Part shown: piece by piece, positions 10,801-21,337 of the stretch | Numbering within the stretch: position 1 is the first letter of the stretch | How the letters are laid out: each line of letters starts with the position of its first letter | Assembly: GCA_030770425.1 (NCBI GenBank) | Contig: JASJFT010000350.1 | Location: 1-28,612, forward strand | Length of the DNA stretch: 28,612 nt | From: Darksidea phi | Taxonomy: Eukaryota; Ascomycota; Dothideomycetes; Pleosporales; Lentitheciaceae | Reading direction: 5' to 3' | The notes under the pieces: generated by a model | Databases searched by the model: none | What the model saw: only the letters and a program-made list of their open reading frames with translations | Told to the model about the DNA's origin: nothing | Position numbers and translations under genes: made by a program

Positions 10801-13070
10801 GTTTTTAACTAGTATATTATCCCTATATAGTAGTACTAAGCGCTATATTACCTAGTTAAACTTAGGTAGAAACTAGCTAATACTATATCGATCTATAGTC
10901 TCTTATATTCTAAGACCCTTCTTAACTATAATCTTATACCTATAGGTTATCTTTTAGTAATTCTTATATAGTAGTAATTTCTACTTAAGTAGGTTACTTC
11001 TATAGTAGAATTAGAGCGCTTATAGTACTACTACTATAACTATAGTCTTAGATAATAAATATATCCTCGCTATATACGCGAGTGTATACTTAAAAAGTAG
11101 ATAGTATTTATTAATCTAGGTATAGAGAAAGCTAAGGAGCTTCTATATTAGAACGATATAATATAAAAGTAAAGAGTTAATATTATCGATTAAGTCGTTA
11201 TATAGATTCTATTAGTACTATTACTTATATATTTCCTCTATTATTATAAAAGAGATATAGTATTCCTCCCTAATTCTATATAACTTTTAGTAGTTATCGA
11301 CTAAATTAGTATATACTCGCTTCTTACTATAAAGATATACGAACTCGTAGACTATCTTAAAAAATAAAATACTACTACCTTCCTACTAAAGCGACTAAAT
11401 ATACCTAGAGTCTAGTATAAGGTTCTTAAGTAATTCGTTATTAAAGATATATATCTTAGATATATCGAACGATATCTTAATTAAATTATAAAACTAGAAG
11501 TAGATTAAGTCGTTTATACTCTTCTTCCTATTTAGTACTATAAATAGTATCTAGTCTATTATATCTTATATACCGGCCTAAATATACGTAATATATCTAG
11601 TATTACTCTTAGCTTAGCTACTATTAGTATAGAGAATATCGTAGGTCTATATATATATCTTAAGATAATATCTTTATTATAAAAATATCTCGGCCTCGTA
11701 GATATCTAGGATATAGTCGTATAGTAGAGTACTATTCTTTAAAGTAATCTACTTACTAAGGTTAATAAAGGTATAATACTTACTATAGAACTATAGATCG
11801 GCTACCTAGAACTAAGATACTTTCTAATATCTATATATTAATATTAGACTAGTATCTATATACTCTAGCTTAGTATTCTTTATATTTATAAAAAGGGTCG
11901 CGTTCTTAAATCGACTAAAGCTAGGGTTATCCGTAATACTTTCTAGGATATAGCTCTAGAGTAGATCGAGATATTAATACTAGAGTATATATTATAGAAG
12001 CTACTTTCTTATAGATATCTTCTATAAAAGGTCTTCTATAGCTAATATAGTTAAGTCTAGCTCGGCGATATATATAAAAGTAGAATAATACTATAAAAGG
12101 TTTAAGTATCTAATTATCTTCTAAATAGTAGAGCTTAGAACTATATTATACTAGAGCTTCTAGTCTTTATAACTAAGATATATAGTATACTCGTATATAC
12201 TATTTATATAAAGTATAGAAAAGAAGATATATAGAAAAAGTAATTCTATACTAATAAGAAAGTTAAAGTAGTAATATAGGATTTTATATAATAGAATATA
12301 CTTTTCTACTAGGTTTCTATAATAATTATAGGTAGGTACTTTTAAGCTAAAATATATATTACTACTAATATTTAGGAATAGATAAAATCTAGGGAACTAA
12401 TTAATTCTCTAGTAAGTAACGCCTAGACTAGAAAGGAAATAGTAGATACTATTAATATTAAATATAGTCTTAGTAGTATAACTCTTATTACTATAAAAGT
12501 AGTACTATATTAAGTATAGACTTCTAGATAGACTCTTATTATAGATTCTAATATCTTTAGAAAAAGTTGCTATACTCGTATCTTTAAAGACGCCCTAATA
12601 GTCGACGCTATATAGATCTACTAGTTCTATTAACTTAAGGTTACTAAGAATATCTAAGAGTAGTATTCCTCTATAGTAGTCTTTACGAAGAAGCGTAGTA
12701 ATTTAACTAAGAGAGAAGTATATAGAATATACGTCGGGGTATTAATAATACTCTTAATATAGCTAGTCTACCTCGCTATACTATTTATAGATATAGTCTT
12801 AGAAATACTAAAGCTACTTTATAAGCCTACTAGCTATCCGCTTTAATAGTTTTAATAAGGTAGTAGGCGCTTATCTTATAGATACGGCTAGACCTAAGAA
12901 GGGGGTAATATTTAGAAACCTTAGTATAGAGTCTATATAAATCGATATACTTTTTAGTAGATATTAAATCTAAGATAGTAGAGTATTACTTTAGACTAGG
13001 AATCTAGTATTATATCTACTACTTTCCCGGCTCTAACGCGACGAAGAAGGGAGACTAGACTAACTAGATA
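10790..13070 (-). pseudogene. unidentified minus relic, about 760 codons
   Basis: A long minus frame with RIP-type stops only. Readable landmarks from the N-terminus: LRFLNITPFLGLAVS, then GILLLDILSNLKLIELVDLY (near 12640), FSKDIRIYNKSLSRSL, FIYIAELDLTILAIEDLL (near 12060) and SITDNPSFSRFKNATLF (near 11930). The C-terminal half is rich in Tyr, Leu and Ile, consistent with former His and Cys codons turned into Tyr. No helicase, transposase DDE or zinc-finger pattern can be assigned safely. It follows directly after the 13085-14010 relic on the same strand, and the two may be exons of one gene. It carries two rare surviving TpG sites (11083, 12568). Lineage-specific function unknown. Confidence 0.55.
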
Positions 13071-13084
13071 CTAGTAATTATTCT

Positions 13085-14010
13085 TTAGCTTCTATTAAAG
13101 TATATATATTATATATACTAGTAGTATCTACTACTTCTCTTATAATAGATTTATTCTATACTATTTCTTTTTTATCTATTAAGTCTAACGGCTCGTACGT
13201 ACTTATATTCCCCTTAGTATCTTCTTACTAGATTATATTTAGAATTCCTATATCTTTTATATCTATTTTATCTAGTCGCTATAAAATTATACCTTTATAT
13301 TTACCTTACTTAGTAGTAGATACTAGCTCGTCTACCTAGATCTATACTATCTATTTAACTATCTCCGTTTATTTATTAGCTAGTAGAGGAGAGGGAATTA
13401 GTAGTAGAAGACTTACTTTTAGGTTAGACGGCTTATCGTTCTATTAGCTATCGTCGTCTTAAGAAATAGAAATATCGGCGCTTATCTAAAGATTAAGTTT
13501 TAGAGGAGTTTTAGTCGGTATATTTATAAGAAGTAGGGGTTCGTATATAATAAAGTCGACCGACTACTAGAACTAGTACGCCTACTAATATTACCGTCGA
13601 TTACTAACCTTCTTTACGTCTACTATAGTAGTAGTATTAATATACTTCCTTAGTCTCCTATTCGTCTTTTTAGGGCTATTATAAGAAGATATAGCTAGAG
13701 GTAATAAAAAGAGCTTCTAAAGTATTAATAATAAGATTCCGAATTAATCTTAATATAGTTAATATATAAACTACGCCGTATTCTACTACTTTATTATAAT
13801 TATCTATTTTATAGCCTTTACCTCTTCTATATACTAGACCCTAGATCTAGTTTATATAACGAGTCTTTTACGTAGTTCTATAGGTCTAAAACTACCTCTC
13901 TACGAAATCTAGTATAAGGTATAAGTAGAGATAATTTTAATATATATATATATTAAAATCCTCGGGTCTAAGATAATAATAATATAATTAGAAAATTTTA
14001 CTTTTATACT
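13085..14010 (-). pseudogene. unidentified minus relic, about 300 codons
   Basis: The frame opens near 14010 and continues to about 13085, with TAA/TAG of the RIP type. Landmarks are RPEDFNIYIY near 13965, YRRGKGYKIDNYNKVVEYG near 13810, and a basic Ser/Thr-rich C-terminal half. It diverges from the + strand relic at 14067, so the gap of about 60 bases could have been a shared promoter. It lies immediately upstream of the 10790-13070 relic in another frame, and a spliced single gene is possible. No family recognised. Confidence 0.45.
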
Positions 14011-14066
14011 AACTAGCTATAGACTACCTAAGTACGTCTCTTCTATTAGAGACTATTTAACGTACT

Positions 14067-15587
14067 ATAGAATTAACCTTATTACTAACTACCTTTTCTA
14101 TTATACTTAACGGTCTAGACGTTAGTATACTTCTTAATAATATATTAAATAGTCTTAATAGCTACTAGGTAGTATAGATAATAGATATAGCCTATAGTAT
14201 TAATAATAGTAACTCGGTTTTTATAGTCCGGTTATCTAATAATATAGTCGCTTAGCTATATAGATATATATTAGTAAAGTTACTTATTAAATATATCCGG
14301 AGTAGTACGAGTAAGAATAGTAGCTAAGTAGATAGTAAGATTAGAGGAGAAGAAGATACCGAGGAACCCGTAGGTAGCGAGATTAGAATAGAGGAAGATA
14401 CTAAGAAGCCTATAGGTAGTAAGATTAGGGTAGAAGAAGATACTAAGAAGCCTATAGGTAGTATAATTAGGGTAGAAGAAGATACTAAGGAGCCCGTAGA
14501 ACGTAAGTATAAGAGATTACTATAAGATAAGATAATATAATAGATAGCTAAAGCTAAAAGAGATAAGATATTAGTAGTCTAGGTTAATATATAGTAAGAT
14601 CCTAAAGAGAATATATAAGGTATCGAGTTAGTACTTCTAGAATATTAATTAAAGTTTACTAGGTTCTTAGAGTTATATAAGAGACTTAGGATTATAACTA
14701 TAACTACTATAATTAAAGCTACGATAGTAGTTAGAGGGGTAAAGACTTTTAAAGACTAGATAATAATTATACGACTTTAATAGTATAAGTATAGTAAGAG
14801 TAATAGACTACTAGAAGGGTTTATATAGATTTTAATAATAGTAGTTACTAGTAAGAATATAAATAAGAAACTTACTAAAAAGAAAGAGAATTAACTTTAA
14901 ATATTATTTTTTAGAATCCTAAATAGTAAGGGTATAACGGTTCTTACTATACTTAAGTACTAGTAGATATCTACGGCTATATATAGTAAATTAGAGAGAC
15001 TAGAACGAAAATTATAAGCTACTAGTATATAGTTAGACTAAAGAGAAGTTAGACTAGCTTTCTTAGTATAACTAAAGTAGTTCTATACGCTCTATAGTCG
15101 GAAGCTTAATAGTTTAATTACGAAGTCTACCTATCTAAAGGCTTAGAATAAATTCGATTAAATACTTAGATATAGAAAGAAATAGAGTATATTAGTAGAT
15201 ACGTTTAATATTAGAGTTCTCGCTTTACTTCTAGTAAGTATAGTACTAAATTTATTTATTAAATATATACTTCGTATAGACTAGGTAAAAATATAGATTA
15301 AACTTCTAAAATTATATATAGAGGATATTAATAAATTAAGTAGAGAAATAGAATCTCTCTATATAGTAGTAATAGTAGACTAAAGCCCTCCTAATAGAAT
15401 ACTAGTCTTCGAGTAAATAATAGACTAATTATTAGTACCGCCGGAGTCTCTACGTAATATACTAGACTCTACTTATTCCGACTTAATAGAAGAGATATTA
15501 GATTACTAGATACTAGAGCTATAAAGAAGAAAGAGTAGAAGGGAGTAGTTAGGAAAGAGTATATAGATATACCCTACTCTTTTCTAA
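14067..15587 (+). pseudogene. unidentified + relic with 14-residue repeats, about 507 codons
   Basis: The inferred start is ATA 14067 (then ELTLLLTTFS), and the frame runs to TAA 15585-15587 at the right arm of boundary palindrome 5. Residues of about 95 to 150 are four tandem 14-residue units of the type EEDTKKPIGSKIRV, an acidic low-complexity stretch. After it come a basic region and a long Leu/Arg/Lys-rich helical part with REVRLAFLVQLKQF and SILVDTFNIRVLALLL. The C-terminus is charged. It diverges from the 13085-14010 relic. The acidic repeat and helical C-half suggest a structural or nucleic-acid-associated protein, but I see no diagnostic motif. Confidence 0.6.
14349..14516 (+). repeat. 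42-bp minisatellite, four units
   Basis: Units begin at 14349, 14391, 14433 and 14475. The period of 42 bases equals 14 codons and is in frame with the 14067-15587 relic, encoding EEDTKKPIGSKIRV-like units. The first and last units are the most divergent, and the second and third are nearly identical. Confidence 0.9.
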
Positions 15588-15589
15588 GT
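15549..15589. repeat. boundary palindrome 5
   Basis: The TTAGGAAAGAGTAT arm at 15549 pairs with CTACTCTTTTCTAA at 15574-15587. It lies at the converging 3' ends of the 14067-15587 (+) and 15650-16687 (-) relics and overlaps the inferred stop of the former. Confidence 0.75.
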
Positions 15590-15649
15590 CCCTATACCTA
15601 TATAAGGGACTTATAGATATATTTCTATATAGAGATTCTCTACTATCTA

Positions 15650-16687
15650 GAAAATATATAGAGTTCTTACTAATTCTAAGCCCTCTTTAAAACTCGAGTA
15701 TATAAGTTTAGAACGAATCTATAACTACTTCTAAGAGAGTATTCTATACTACTTCTAATATATTACTAGGTATATTAAAGTACTTATACTAGTTAAAGTC
15801 CTTATTCTAGTTTTTATTATAGTCTAGATAGTATTTAAGGAATATATCCTCCTTGTATTACGTAAAACTAACCCCCTACTATAGAAGGTTATTAAGCTCC
15901 TCTTCTATAGAAGTATTATAAGTACCTATTTTTAAATTAGGGATAATTATAGAGTAGAAGAGGTATTATTAGATTCTCCTTCCTACTAATCTATTTTAGT
16001 TAAAATATCTCCGTTATAGACTACTCTATAGAATAAAATAATAGTAAATATTAATATACTTAGATTAGTTATAGAAGATAGAAATATAGGTAAACTAAAT
16101 AGTAATAGTATTATTAATATAAAGCGGAGTACTTTCTACGTAGATATTATCGATATAGAGATTACTAGTAAATCGATTTTTAAAAAGCGTCCTAGATAGC
16201 TTTAATAGTAGTAATATACTCGGATTCGCGTATAGGTAGAATATTAATAGATTATTATTTAGAAAGCTATAGCTTCTAGGGTAGAGCTTAGAAGGGGGTA
16301 AAGAAAGGGTAGAGAAAGGGTAGAGAAAGGGTAGAGAAAGGGTAGAAGAAAGGGTAGAGAGGTAGTAGGGCTAGTATAGAGGGCTATATTTAATCTAACC
16401 TATATTTAGACTAGTATTAAGCCGGGTAAGATATTAGTAAATAATTTAAATCTAGACTAGTATTAATTATATCGAGTAATATATTCGGTCTTACTATTCT
16501 AGACTTTAAAGAACTACTTAATATCTATAACCCTACGTAAACTAGTTTTCTCTTCTATTTCCTTTACTTACTCTTACTCTATAATATCCTTATCTTCGTA
16601 TATTTCTACCTCTTTATCTCTTAGTACTTTAAATAAATATAAATAGGCGTATACGTTCGATCTCTCTAAGAGAACGTAGTACTCTAT
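15650..16687 (-). pseudogene. unidentified minus relic in two frames, about 340 codons
   Basis: The inferred start is ATA at 16685-16687, followed by EYYVLLERSNVYAYLYLFKV and an acidic stretch with EVEIYEDKD. This frame stays open to about 16245, passing through an 11-bp tandem repeat (16301-16355) that reads as SLPFLYPF-like units. From about 16270 downward a different minus frame is clean, with VESTPLYINN, IPNLKIGTYNTSIEEELNN and YKEDIFLKYYLDY, ending in ILEFQRGL near 15670. The change of frame near the 11-bp repeat (not a multiple of three) suggests repeat-length change or an intron. It begins 21 bases from duplicated segment A. No family recognised. Confidence 0.5.
16301..16355. repeat. 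11-bp tandem repeat, five units
   Basis: AGAGAAAGGGT units lie at 16311-16321, 16322-16332 and 16333-16343, with variant units on either side. The tract is strongly purine-rich on the + strand. Its period is not a multiple of three, and it lies where the surrounding minus relic changes frame. Confidence 0.9.
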
Positions 16688-17096
16688 CTACTATTAAGAA
16701 AACTTATTCGCTCTACTAGTATTTATTACTAGTATTTATACTAGTAGTAGTAGACCGACTCTAAGAAAAGATATAAGCGCGGTTATTACCCTAGTAGTAC
16801 TACTAAATCTAATAGTACCGCCGACTCTATAATACCGTCGACCCTACTATACCGTCGAACCTAAGTACTATTAAATCTATATTACTACTAACTTATAGTA
16901 GTACGTCGATACTTTTATATAGGTATTAATACCGTAGTAGTATTTATATATTTAAATACGAGTATTCTTTAATATTTCTATAGAATAGAAACTTAATAAC
17001 CTTCTATAGTAAGAGGGTTATCTTCTACTAGAATTAAGTATATAGAAGCTAGCTAGAATTATTTAATATAGAATTACTAGCTAGGAAGGAAGAGAA

Positions 17097-17136
17097 TTAG
17101 AAAAGAGTAGATATATATATTCTAACTCTTTTCTAA
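17097..17136. repeat. boundary palindrome 6
   Basis: TTAGAAAAGAGTAGATATATA pairs imperfectly with TCTAACTCTTTTCTAA at 17121-17136. It lies within segment A and is the direct paralogue of palindrome 7 in segment B. Confidence 0.8.
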
Positions 17137-17450
17137 ACCCCTCTATCTTATATTTAATCTTTAACTTATTTTAGTCTAGGCTATAGATATAGAATTATAT
17201 TCTTAACTCTATATATAATATTTATAATAAACCCTTTACATATACTTAGACGTATTTAAATATATAATATATACTAAAATATTAAAAAAAATAGATTAGA
17301 TAAAAAATATATCGATTAGATAAAAAAGGTATTAATTAGATAAAAAAGGTATCGGTACTATTTAAAAGGGTATTAGTATAGACTATCTTATAATAGACTA
17401 TAACCTATAAGTATTTAAAAATAGTATTAGTATAATATCTTTTTCCCTAG

Positions 17451-18000
17451 TTCGATTAATATATCCTTTTTTTAATAATAATAATCCTATCTATATATTA
17501 CTACTATATAGTAATAAGTATATCGAACGAGTATAGATAGCTTTCTATACTATTATTCTACCTTATAGGACTCGCTTTATACGGAATCTAGCTTTTAATA
17601 TAGTACGCTACGATATTTCGAAAAAATCCTAATTTAGTTAGTATATTCTTCTTTAATAACGACGATAGTTCTATTTATATATTACTACTATATAGTAATA
17701 AGTATATTAAGCGAGTATAGATAGCTTCCTATACTATTATTCTACCTTATAGGGCTTACTTTATACGAAGACTAGCTTATAATATAGTATACTACGATAT
17801 TCTAAAAAAACCCTAATTCGATTAGTATATTCTCCTTCGATAACGACGATAAATCTATCTATATATTACTACTATATAGTAATAAGTATATTAAATAAGT
17901 ATAGATAGCTTCCTATACTATTATTCTACCTTATAGAGCTTACTTTATATAGAACCTAGCTTTTAATATAATATACTATAATATTCCGAAAAAACCCTAA
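17451..18000. repeat. tandem array, three units of about 183 bp (segment A)
   Basis: Units start near 17451, 17633 and 17817. Each contains TATATTACTACTATATAGTAATAAGTATAT, which holds a small palindrome, then ATAGATAGCTTCCTATACT and CTAGCTTTTAATATA, and ends in an A-run before CCTAATT. Unit lengths are 182 to 184. About 61 codons fit one unit, and on the minus strand each unit reads in a matching frame with YKVE, YRKLSIL and YTYYYIVVIY, but the A-run length shifts frame between units. It may have been a repeated protein domain of the 18000-18890 relic or a non-coding satellite. Confidence 0.85.
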
Positions 18001-18890
18001 TTTAATTAGCGGTCTTACTTAGAAAGCCTTTCTAAATATAGATACTAGGTACTAGTATATCTACCTTTTCGATTATATATCTCTACTACTATAATAGATA
18101 TAATAAAACGAATTACGATATATCTATTAGGAATACTTATTTAATAACTTAGAGTTATAAAATCCTAATTTTTTTTCTAATCTTATCCCTATATTCTCTA
18201 TTTAATAGATATATTATCTTAGTTACCCTTAAAATTCTAGAGATAGCTTACTCCCGAGTATCTACTATATAAGCTTCTAGTTAATATATAGGTAGCTTTA
18301 GTCTATTCTTTTTAATAGATATTATATTAGTTCCTTCTATATTTATATTAATACGGCCTATTCTTATCCCCTTTAACTATCTAGTAAGCTTATTAATTCT
18401 ATTACTATTACTATTACTAATTAGGTAGTTTTTTATATTATCGCGTATCTTTACTACTTTATCTTATTCTCTATTTAAGTCCTAGGTATATATTATATTT
18501 CTTCTATATAGTACTATATCTTATATATTATATTATACTATAGTAGAACCTACCCCCCCCGTATATTATATCTACTCTACTATAATACTATAGAAGTATA
18601 TAGAGGTATAGTATATAAAAGTACCTATAACCCTAGATAAATAGTATATTAGTATTATAGTCTATATTATCTACTAAGACTAATTATATATTACTCTTCC
18701 TTCTCCGTAATCTACTATATAATATCTAATATAATCTTATTTCTTCGTTATATTCGTAGAGAGGATAGTACTTATCTAATCTATTAATTAGTACTTCTTT
18801 ATTTTAATAAACCTTTCTTAGAGTTACCTTCTTATTTTATATACTTACTTTACTTTACTTTAATTTAGCCGCTACCCTCTCTACCTCTAT
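18000..18890 (-). pseudogene. unidentified minus relic, frame break at a C8 run
   Basis: The inferred start is ATA 18888-18890 (then EVERVAAKLK). The first part, with NKEVLINRLDKYYPLYEYN, stays open to the homopolymer of eight C at 18553-18560. Downstream the clean frame is shifted by one, with VVKIRDNIKNYL, NINIEGTNII, AYIVDTRE and REYRDKIRKKIRIL near 18180, then continues into the tandem array of segment A. A one-base change in the homopolymer, or an intron, would join the two frames. The C-terminal part is duplicated in segment B, which stops inside this relic. No known family recognised. Confidence 0.45.
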
Positions 18891-19332
18891 ATAATATTTA
18901 GGAGGCTAATCTTACTTTCGTAGTTAGAAGAAAGATATATTATTAGTAATATATATTTTTAGTAGAGAATTATAGAGATTTTTACGTCTAGGAGTATAAT
19001 AGAACTAAAGAGTAGAATATTAGTATATTTAATACTCCTACGACCTAGTATTAATCCTTCTCCTACTATCGATATATATACGTCGATCTAATTAAGTACC
19101 TACTATTATAATATATTCTATTATTATAGATAGTACTATCTACTTACTACTACCTTTTAATAGGTAGTTTAGGGATAATATCCCTAGGAGTTCTATTAAT
19201 AAGTTAAACTATATTATATTATTATTTTACGTAATATATAATTTTTACGTATAGTATAGTATTATTATATAATACTATATAAGATTTTATTTAGTATAGT
19301 ACGTATATATAGGTAGTACTATAACGGAGCTA
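18891..19332. other. no gene seen
   Basis: AT-rich RIP-depleted sequence with no convincing frame on either strand. It lies upstream of the minus relic starting at 18890 and leads into the satellite at 19333. Confidence 0.5.
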
Positions 19333-19446
19333 ATATACTATACTCTAGTATACTATACTTTAGTATACTATATACTAGTATACGCTCTAGTATACTATAT
19401 ACTAGTATAGCTAGTATACTATATACTAGTATAGCTAATATACTAT
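19333..19446. repeat. AT-rich palindromic satellite
   Basis: Short units built from CTAGTATACTATA and its complement repeat about six times. The core TATACTAGTATA is a perfect palindrome. Some spacers are CTCTAG or GCTAG. The tract can fold back on itself at many registers. Confidence 0.85.
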
Positions 19447-19471
19447 AGATAGATAGTACTATAATACTATA

Positions 19472-19591
19472 TAGTTTATATTAGAAATAATTTAATTAGA
19501 TATAATATAGTTCTAGATAGTATATATAATAGAACTTATACTATACTATATATATATATAGTTATATTAGAAATAATTTAATTAGATATAG
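19472..19591. repeat. direct repeat, 86 bp apart
   Basis: TTAGAAATAATTTAATTAGATATA occurs at 19481-19504 and 19567-19590, preceded both times by TATA(T). It lies between the satellite and segment B. I see no gene between 19447 and 19805. A rare surviving CpA is at 19732. Confidence 0.8.
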
Positions 19592-20152
19592 TATTATTTA
19601 GCTATATAGCTACGTAGCGAAATTTATAGAGTAATAAGTTAATCTATAAACTTATAATAAGTATAAAGAGATAAGAATAGAGTCGAAAATTATTTACGTA
19701 TATATTTATAGTAGTATAGTAATAAAAAAATCAACTAGAGGAATTAATAAAATATTAGTATTTCTTAACTTTAAGGTTTAATCCTAACCCCGTAGGCCTA
19801 ATACTTTACTTTATTAGTATTTATTATTAATATTTATACTAATAGTAGTAGATTAACTTTAAGAAAAGCTATAAGTATAATTATTACTTTAGTAATACTA
19901 TTAAATCTAATAATATTATTAACTCTATAATATTATTAACCCTACTATACTATTAAATCTAAATATTATTAAATCTATATTATTATTAATTTATAGTAAT
20001 ATATTAATACTTTTATATATTCTTTAATATTTCTATAGAATAGAAACTTAATAATCTTTTATAATAAGGGGATTATCTTCTACTAGAATTAAGTATATAA
20101 GAGTTAGCTATAATTATTTAATATAAAATTACTAGTTAGAGAGAAAAGAGAA

Positions 20153-20192
20153 TTAGAAAAAAGTAGATATATATATTCTAACTCTTTCCTAA
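20153..20192. repeat. boundary palindrome 7
   Basis: TTAGAAAAAAGTAGATATATA pairs imperfectly with TCTAACTCTTTCCTAA at 20177-20192. It is the segment B counterpart of palindrome 6 and shows extra G-to-A and T-to-C differences in the arms. Confidence 0.75.
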
Positions 20193-20305
20193 ATCTTTCT
20201 ATCTTATATTTAATCTTTAACTTATCTTAGTTTAGATTATAGATATAGAATTATATTCTTAACTTTATATATAATCTTTATAATAAATTCTTTATATATA
20301 CTTAA

Positions 20306-20395
20306 ATATATTTAAATATATAATATATATTAAAATATATTTAAATATATAATATATACTAAAATATATTTAAATATATAATATATACTAAAATA
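20306..20395. repeat. 29-bp tandem repeat, three units
   Basis: TTTAAATATATAATATATA(C/T)TAAAA units start at 20311, 20340 and 20369. Segment A has a single unit at the equivalent place (17253-17282), so the expansion arose after the duplication, or was lost in A. Confidence 0.85.
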
Positions 20396-20562
20396 TTAAA
20401 AAAAATAGATTAAATAAAAAATATATTAGTTAGATAAAAAAGGTATTAATTAAATAAAAAAGATATTAGTATAAATTAAAAGGATATTAATATAAACTAT
20501 TTTATAATAGACTATAATCTATAAGTATTTAGAAATAGTATTAATACGATATTTTTTTTTCT

Positions 20563-21115
20563 AGTTCGATTAATATATTCTTTCTTTAATAATAATAATT
20601 CTATCTATATATTATTACTATATAGTAATAAGTATATTAAATAAGTATAGATAACTTCTTATACTATTATTCTATCTTATAGAACTTACTTTATATAGAA
20701 CCTAGCTTTTAATATAGTATACTATAATATTCTAAAAAAATCCTAATTTAGTTAGTATATTCTTCTTTAATAATAATAATAATCCTATTTATATATTACT
20801 ACTATATAGTAATAAGTATATTAAGCGAGTATAGATAGCTTTTTATACTATTATTCTATCTTATAGGACTTACTTTATATAGAATCTAGCTTTTAATATA
20901 GTATATTATAATATTTTAAAAAAAACTCTAATTTAATTAGTATATTCTTCTTTAATAACGACGATAATCTTATTTATATATTATTACTATATAGTAATAA
21001 GTATATCGAGTAAGTATAAATAGCTTTTTATACTATTATTCTATCTTATAGGACTTACTTTATATAGAATCTAGCTTTTAATATAGTATACTATAATATT
21101 CTAAAAAAACTTTAA
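20563..21115. repeat. tandem array, three units of about 183 bp (segment B)
   Basis: This matches the array at 17451-18000 unit for unit, with units starting near 20563, 20746 and 20932. It keeps the same internal palindrome around TTACTATATAGTAA. It has fewer CpG sites than segment A overall. Confidence 0.85.
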
Positions 21116-21319
21116 TTTAATTAGTAATCTTACTTAAAAAGTCTTTCTAAATATAGATACTAGATATTAGTATATTTATCTTTTTAATTATATATCTCTA
21201 CTACTATAATAGATATAATAAAATAAATTATAATATATCTATTAGGAATACTTATTTAATAACTTAGAGTTATAAAATTCTAATTTTTTTTTCTAATCTT
21301 ATCCCTATATTCTTTATTT

Positions 21320-21337
21320 AAAAAAAAAAAAAAAAAA
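21320..21337 (+). repeat. 18-base poly(A) tract
   Basis: A run of 18 A marks the exact point where segments A and B stop matching. It could be a retroposition tail or a simple homopolymer at a breakpoint. It is on the + strand, whereas the relic overlapping the homologous region reads on the minus strand, so it is not that gene's own mRNA tail. Confidence 0.9.

Larger units (their letters stand above)
16708..18200. repeat. duplicated segment A (less mutated copy)
   Basis: This is paralogous to 19806-21320. Both contain in order a Thr/Ser-like low-complexity stretch, a boundary palindrome, short AT-rich repeats and a three-unit array of about 183 bp. Compared with the other copy, A keeps many more CpG and CpC sites (for example the ACCGCCGACTC block near 16813). 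It ends where the two sequences part, near TATTTAA at 18200. It overlaps the 3' part of the 18000-18890 minus relic. Confidence 0.9.
19806..21320. repeat. duplicated segment B (more mutated copy)
   Basis: This is the paralogue of 16708-18200. Almost all differences from A are C to T or G to A with B in the mutated state, including loss of CpG and CpC sites that A keeps. A few sites go the other way (B keeps ATCGAG near 21004 where A has ATTAAA near 17890), so both copies were hit independently. B also has a 29-bp unit in three copies (20306-20395) where A has one. It ends at an 18-base A tract. Confidence 0.9.

Noticed and set aside
17451..18000. Ankyrin repeats in the 183-bp array
   Set aside because: Unit length of about 61 residues and residue pattern do not match the 33-residue ankyrin consensus in any frame that I tried.
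2150..20192. Helitron 3' hairpins
   Set aside because: The arms are longer than usual Helitron end hairpins, and I see no consistent CTRR end or 5' TC start. Not supported without more copies.
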